Assembly (NCBI GenBank): GCA_015494245.1
Contig: WGBN01000300.1
Span: 1-10,120, forward strand
Reading direction: 5' to 3'
Source: Saprospiraceae bacterium
GTDB lineage: Bacteria; Bacteroidota; Bacteroidia; Chitinophagales; Saprospiraceae
Length of the DNA: 10,120 nucleotides
The notes below the pieces were generated by a model. That model had not been told where the DNA came from, did no database searches, and saw nothing but the letters and a program-made list of their open reading frames with translations. Shown piece by piece: positions 6,903 through 10,120 of this stretch (position 1 is its first letter; the number at the start of each line of letters is the position of its first letter). The position numbers were made by a program, and so were the translations under genes.

Positions 6903-6935
6903 AAAGCGGGGACGCATGACATGCATCCCCGCTTT
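6903..6935 (-). terminator. Strong hairpin, probable intrinsic terminator of the receptor gene
   Basis: AAAGCGGGG at 6903-6911 pairs perfectly with CCCCGCTTT at 6927-6935. The pairing continues inward with one mismatch to a very short loop. On the minus strand the stem is followed by a T-rich tract (TTTCTCTTTT). It lies 40 to 72 bases past the stop codon of the receptor gene and is nearly symmetric, so it may work in both directions. Confidence 0.75.
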
Positions 6936-6947
6936 TTGTACCAGGGC

Positions 6948-6968
6948 AAAAGTGGCGAAGCCACTTTT
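6948..6968 (-). terminator. Second hairpin directly after the receptor stop codon
   Basis: AAAAGTGGC (6948-6956) and GCCACTTTT (6960-6968) form a perfect 9-pair stem with a 3-base loop, starting 7 bases after the stop codon on the minus strand. The U tract is short (TTTT). It probably acts together with the stronger hairpin that follows, either in termination or in protecting the 3' end. Confidence 0.6.
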
Positions 6969-6974
6969 ACACCA

Positions 6975-9900
6975 TCAGAAGCTCAGGCGGATACCGAACT
7001 GAATTTGCCAGCGGGAGAGCAGGCTGAAATCGTCGGTAAAGGTGCTCTTTTGAGCTGTATCGAAGCTGTAAGTGGGGTTGCCGCTGCCATCTACGGACAC
7101 GCCTATGGGCTGGGTGTTGGTAGGCAGTTGGCGGACGCCCCAGTTGGAGTTGAGCAGGTTGCCGAGGTTGAGGATGTCCATGCTGAGCTGGAGGTTGGTG
7201 GAGGCCAGCTTGAAGTTTTGCAACACGCGCATATCCCAGGTAGAATACCAGGGGCTGAGGATGGCGTATTTGCCGGCATATTCTCCGCGATGGGCGCTGA
7301 GATACTCATCCTGAGCGATGAACTCCTTGAGGGCACGGCGCTGGTCTTCCTGCTCCTGGGCAGAGCCGCTGAAGGCCATTTGATCAATCTCGCTGTCGGA
7401 GGGGATGTAGATCAGGTCATTCAGGCCGGAGCCGTCACCGTTGATATCACCGGAGTAGGTATAGCTGAAACGGCCGCCACGGGTATATTCCATGTAAAGA
7501 GCTACCGAGGTGGACATTTTGCCATTGGCATACTCGAAGGTCTTGTAAGCAGAACCTACGACGCGATGCTTGTTGCCATAACGGGAGGCAGAGAGCACGG
7601 GAACGTTGACATTGTTGAGTGCCGGATTGCGGGCAAAGGCATCGCTGGAGATTTCTGCGGGAATGGAGCTGGCATCTTTGGCATCTAAGTAGCTGTAAGC
7701 GATGCTGGTAAACAAGCCGTTGCTCCACTTGCGCTGCAATTGCAGACTTACATTAAAGGTATAGCCCACATTGGTGTTGGTAAAGACATAGGCGTCATTG
7801 CCATAGACCGAATTGCGGTCATTGGCGGTGTAGATCGCGCGATTGTCCACGCCCTGCAACTGGCCGCTGGGCGGCTTGATGCCGTAGTTGCGCACCATCA
7901 TGGCGTAGATGTCTTTGCTGTAAACAGCATCGGCAGAGAAGGTCCAGTTGCCTGCAAATTTTTGATCCCAGCCGAGGTTGGAGCGCCATACCTGGGGCCA
8001 GCGAAAATCGGGATGGGTGATGCAGTAGAAAAAGAAGTTCGGGTTGGCTACCTGGTTGCCCAGCCATACAAAGGGGAAGCGACCGGAGAACAAGCCACTG
8101 CCACCGCGCAGGCGGGAGCTGTTGTCGCCCTTGATGTCGTAGTTGAAACCAAAGCGGGGTGAGAACAGCGGTTTGCCGGAAGGCAAAACGGTGTGGTCAA
8201 AAAAGACGGTATCGCCGGTTTCCGGATTGAAATAGGGCACCGAGGGATCGTAACAACATTGCCGGTCAATGTTTTCCTGGATTTTTTGCCGGGTATCGAA
8301 GTAGAGCGGCTTGTCTATGCGCAAACCGGCCGTAACGGTCAACTTGTCGGAGACATTCCACTCATCCTGAGCGTAGAAAGCCCATTGACCCACATTGGTC
8401 TCTGCCAAAGCCCAGCCCTTGCCGAGCTCGCCCTCATCACCGCCGTTTTGCTCATAGACGGAGCGGGCATAATCTACGGCAGCGCCCACATAACCGCTGT
8501 TGACGGAGTCCACAAAGGCCTGCACGCTTTCAAAGCCCGGGCCAAAAGTGCCACCGATAAAACCGAAGGGATCATAGACACCGAGGTTGAAGGAGTTGTC
8601 AAACTCGAATTTCTCGAAAGAGGTACCTATGGTAAAGGTGTGAGCCCCCATGTAGATGTTAAAGTTGTCCGTCAACTGAGAGACATTCTGGTTCAGGCGG
8701 TTGTGGATGGAGAAAGGCTCGTGGCCGGCCACGATGTAGCGCACGCCGTCTTTGTTGATGTTGATGACGGGGAAAGGCTCCGAGAAGGGATCGCGCGAAT
8801 CGCGGAAAGCCGTATAGCCCACTTGCAGGTTGTTGGACATCTTGTTGCCGAAAATGGACTTCAGTTCTATGATGCCGGAGTGCAAGAGGTTGCGAATGGC
8901 ATAGCCGGAATTGTAAAACTGCAGCGTAATGGCATCCGGGCCGCGACGGCCGATGGCTTCGGGGTGAGCGGGTTTATCTTTGGTGGCATCGAGGAAATTG
9001 TAGGTAGCTGTAAGGGTGTGATTTTTGTTGATGTTCCAGTCGAGTTTAATGATGCCCTTCTGGTTATCGGTGCGGTGCTGGTAATTTTCATAGGGGCCCG
9101 TTTCATAGCCGAAGTTGTCGAAGAGCACCTGGGAGACCAACTCGAGGTCTTCAGCTGTAACGCGGGATACGCGCTCGCCCTCAAGGCCCGGGCGGGCGGC
9201 GAGGAAGTTGGAACCCAGGTCGGAGCGGCGCTCAATCTCGGCATTGGCAAAGAAGAAGAGTTTGTCCTTGACGATGGGGCCGCCGAGGCTGAAACCTGCC
9301 TGCAGGTGAGTGAGGTCCGGCACGAAGATTTCTTCGCCCCTCACCTTGCCGCCGGTGAGGTCCTGGTTGCGATAGAAAGAAAAGACCGTGCCATGGAAAG
9401 TGTTCGTACCCGACTTGGTAACGGCATTGATGGCAGCTCCGGTGAAGCCCGCCTGGGTAACGTCGTAGGGCGCGATGTTCACCTGAATTTGCTCAATGGC
9501 ATCTAAGGAAACCGGCTGGGCGGAAGTCTGACTGCCGGGCGTGGCAGCGTCCAGGCCGAAGGGGTTGTTGAAGATGGAGCCGTCGAGGGTAAAGTTGTTC
9601 ATCTTGTCGTTGCGCCCGCCAAAGGAGTTGCCGTCGGAGGAGGGCGTCAGGCGGTAGTAATCCTGGGCCGAGCGGGAGATGGAGGGCAGATTTTGCAGCG
9701 TAGCTTCATCTATGTTGGTGGAAGCGCCGGTGCGTTCGTTGTTGAGGATGGGGTCCACCTCGGCTGTAATGACAGCGGTTTCCAATTGCACGGACTCTGC
9801 GGGCAACTTAAAGTTGAGTTCCAGCTTTTGAGCCAGTTTGAGAGAAATGCCCGTATAGCTGAAGGACTTGTGTCCCACATAGCTGGCCGTGATCTCGTAG

Positions 9901-10120
9901 GGGCCGCCGATACGCAGGTTGGGCAGGTCATAGCGGCCATCTTCGCGGGTGGTGGTTCCGTACTGAGAGCCGGAGGGCAAGTGAATGGCCACGACGGTGG
10001 CGCCGATAAGTGGTTCACCTTGTTCATCTGTAACGGCGCCCGTCAGAGAGGCGGTAGTTACCTGAGCCTGCAGGCCGAAGGCCAGCAGCAGACTGAAAAG
10101 CAGGGTTGGTAAAGTAAAGC
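6975..10120 (-). CDS. Oar-like TonB-dependent-receptor-type outer-membrane protein, N-terminus beyond right edge
   Basis: The frame ends with TGA at 6975-6977 and is open to the right edge, giving 1047 visible residues; the start codon lies just outside. The first visible residues (FTLPTLLFSLLLAFGLQA) are the hydrophobic part and cleavage region of a signal peptide, with cleavage likely after LQA. A carboxypeptidase-regulatory-like domain follows at about 23-105 (TGAVTDEQGEPLIGATVV, then TTREDGRYDLPNL). Next is a plug-like domain at about 115-250, with NFTLDGS and IEQIQVNIAPYDVTQAGFTG followed by AAINAVTKSGTN, which is characteristic of the Oar family. The remainder is a long beta-barrel rich in aromatic alternating strands, ending in FGIRLSF with the terminal Phe expected of outer-membrane barrels. 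It sits in the outer membrane; the ligand or function is unknown, and no SusD partner is visible. A GTG at 9990-9992 could be mistaken for the start but lies inside the regulatory-like domain. Confidence 0.93.
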   Translation of the reverse strand, partial: FTLPTLLFSLLLAFGLQAQVTTASLTGAVTDEQGEPLIGATVVAIHLPSGSQYGTTTREDGRYDLPNLRIGGPYEITASYVGHKSFSYTGISLKLAQKLELNFKLPAESVQLETAVITAEVDPILNNERTGASTNIDEATLQNLPSISRSAQDYYRLTPSSDGNSFGGRNDKMNNFTLDGSIFNNPFGLDAATPGSQTSAQPVSLDAIEQIQVNIAPYDVTQAGFTGAAINAVTKSGTNTFHGTVFSFYRNQDLTGGKVRGEEIFVPDLTHLQAGFSLGGPIVKDKLFFFANAEIERRSDLGSNFLAARPGLEGERVSRVTAEDLELVSQVLFDNFGYETGPYENYQHRTDNQKGIIKLDWNINKNHTLTATYNFLDATKDKPAHPEAIGRRGPDAITLQFYNSGYAIRNLLHSGIIELKSIFGNKMSNNLQVGYTAFRDSRDPFSEPFPVININKDGVRYIVAGHEPFSIHNRLNQNVSQLTDNFNIYMGAHTFTIGTSFEKFEFDNSFNLGVYDPFGFIGGTFGPGFESVQAFVDSVNSGYVGAAVDYARSVYEQNGGDEGELGKGWALAETNVGQWAFYAQDEWNVSDKLTVTAGLRIDKPLYFDTRQKIQENIDRQCCYDPSVPYFNPETGDTVFFDHTVLPSGKPLFSPRFGFNYDIKGDNSSRLRGGSGLFSGRFPFVWLGNQVANPNFFFYCITHPDFRWPQVWRSNLGWDQKFAGNWTFSADAVYSKDIYAMMVRNYGIKPPSGQLQGVDNRAIYTANDRNSVYGNDAYVFTNTNVGYTFNVSLQLQRKWSNGLFTSIAYSYLDAKDASSIPAEISSDAFARNPALNNVNVPVLSASRYGNKHRVVGSAYKTFEYANGKMSTSVALYMEYTRGGRFSYTYSGDINGDGSGLNDLIYIPSDSEIDQMAFSGSAQEQEDQRRALKEFIAQDEYLSAHRGEYAGKYAILSPWYSTWDMRVLQNFKLASTNLQLSMDILNLGNLLNSNWGVRQLPTNTQPIGVSVDGSGNPTYSFDTAQKSTFTDDFSLLSRWQIQFGIRLSF

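Noticed and set aside
8719..8734. 16-base perfect palindrome TCGTGGCCGGCCACGA
   Set aside because: It lies within the receptor coding sequence (IVAGHE region) in GC-rich DNA and has no positional reason to be regulatory; probably chance.
8193..9506. 437-codon plus-strand open frame, with others at 5623-6795 and 6882-7688
   Set aside because: They lie opposite the Oar-like receptor and the OmpA lipoprotein, which have clear family motifs. The plus-strand products are low-complexity and lack recognisable domains.

Overview
The window looks like a chromosomal segment from a member of the Bacteroidota, most like the Saprospiraceae/Lewinella group. The grounds are a large Oar-type TonB-linked receptor, an OmpA lipoprotein with TPR and PD40 domains, a mosaic secreted adhesin (FN3, P-domain, MAM, MopE-like and Ig-like modules), and a TAnnTTTG-type -7 box. 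The species assignment is inference. All five genes lie on the minus strand, so the order of transcription is right to left. No rRNA, tRNA, CRISPR array, transposase or integrase is visible.

Right part (6975 to the right edge): an Oar-like outer-membrane receptor whose start codon lies just outside the window. It is followed by two tandem hairpins that look like terminators. Next (4678-6762) is an outer-membrane lipoprotein with the order lipobox, TPR, five PD40 blades, carboxypeptidase-regulatory-like domain and OmpA C-terminal domain. This is the order known for PorE of the type IX secretion system. Its signal-peptide coding region carries a 75-bp in-frame insertion bounded by 19-bp direct repeats, with an imperfect palindrome inside, and a (CTC)7 microsatellite encoding seven leucines.

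Middle part (2689-4564): a compact type II restriction-modification operon, visibly AT-richer than its neighbours. The methyltransferase comes first and is a beta-class enzyme with a TSPPYW motif, probably N4-cytosine. Overlapping its 3' end is a 280-residue endonuclease that I assign to the NotI family on a Cys4 pattern and a D...ExQ active-site motif. A good -7 box overlapped by a short palindrome precedes the methyltransferase. This is the clearest horizontally acquired module in the window.

Left part (1-2619): the N-terminal 873 residues of a very large secreted mosaic protein that runs off the left edge. It begins with a signal peptide and continues through FN3, P-domain, FN3, MAM, MopE-like metal-binding and Ig-like modules. 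It is the type of protein exported by the type IX system, though the C-terminal sorting domain that would prove this lies outside the window.

The surface genes fit one theme (envelope and secreted surface proteins). The restriction-modification pair is a defence module placed between them. Many long plus-strand open frames exist in this window, but they are antisense shadows of the GC-rich minus-strand genes.
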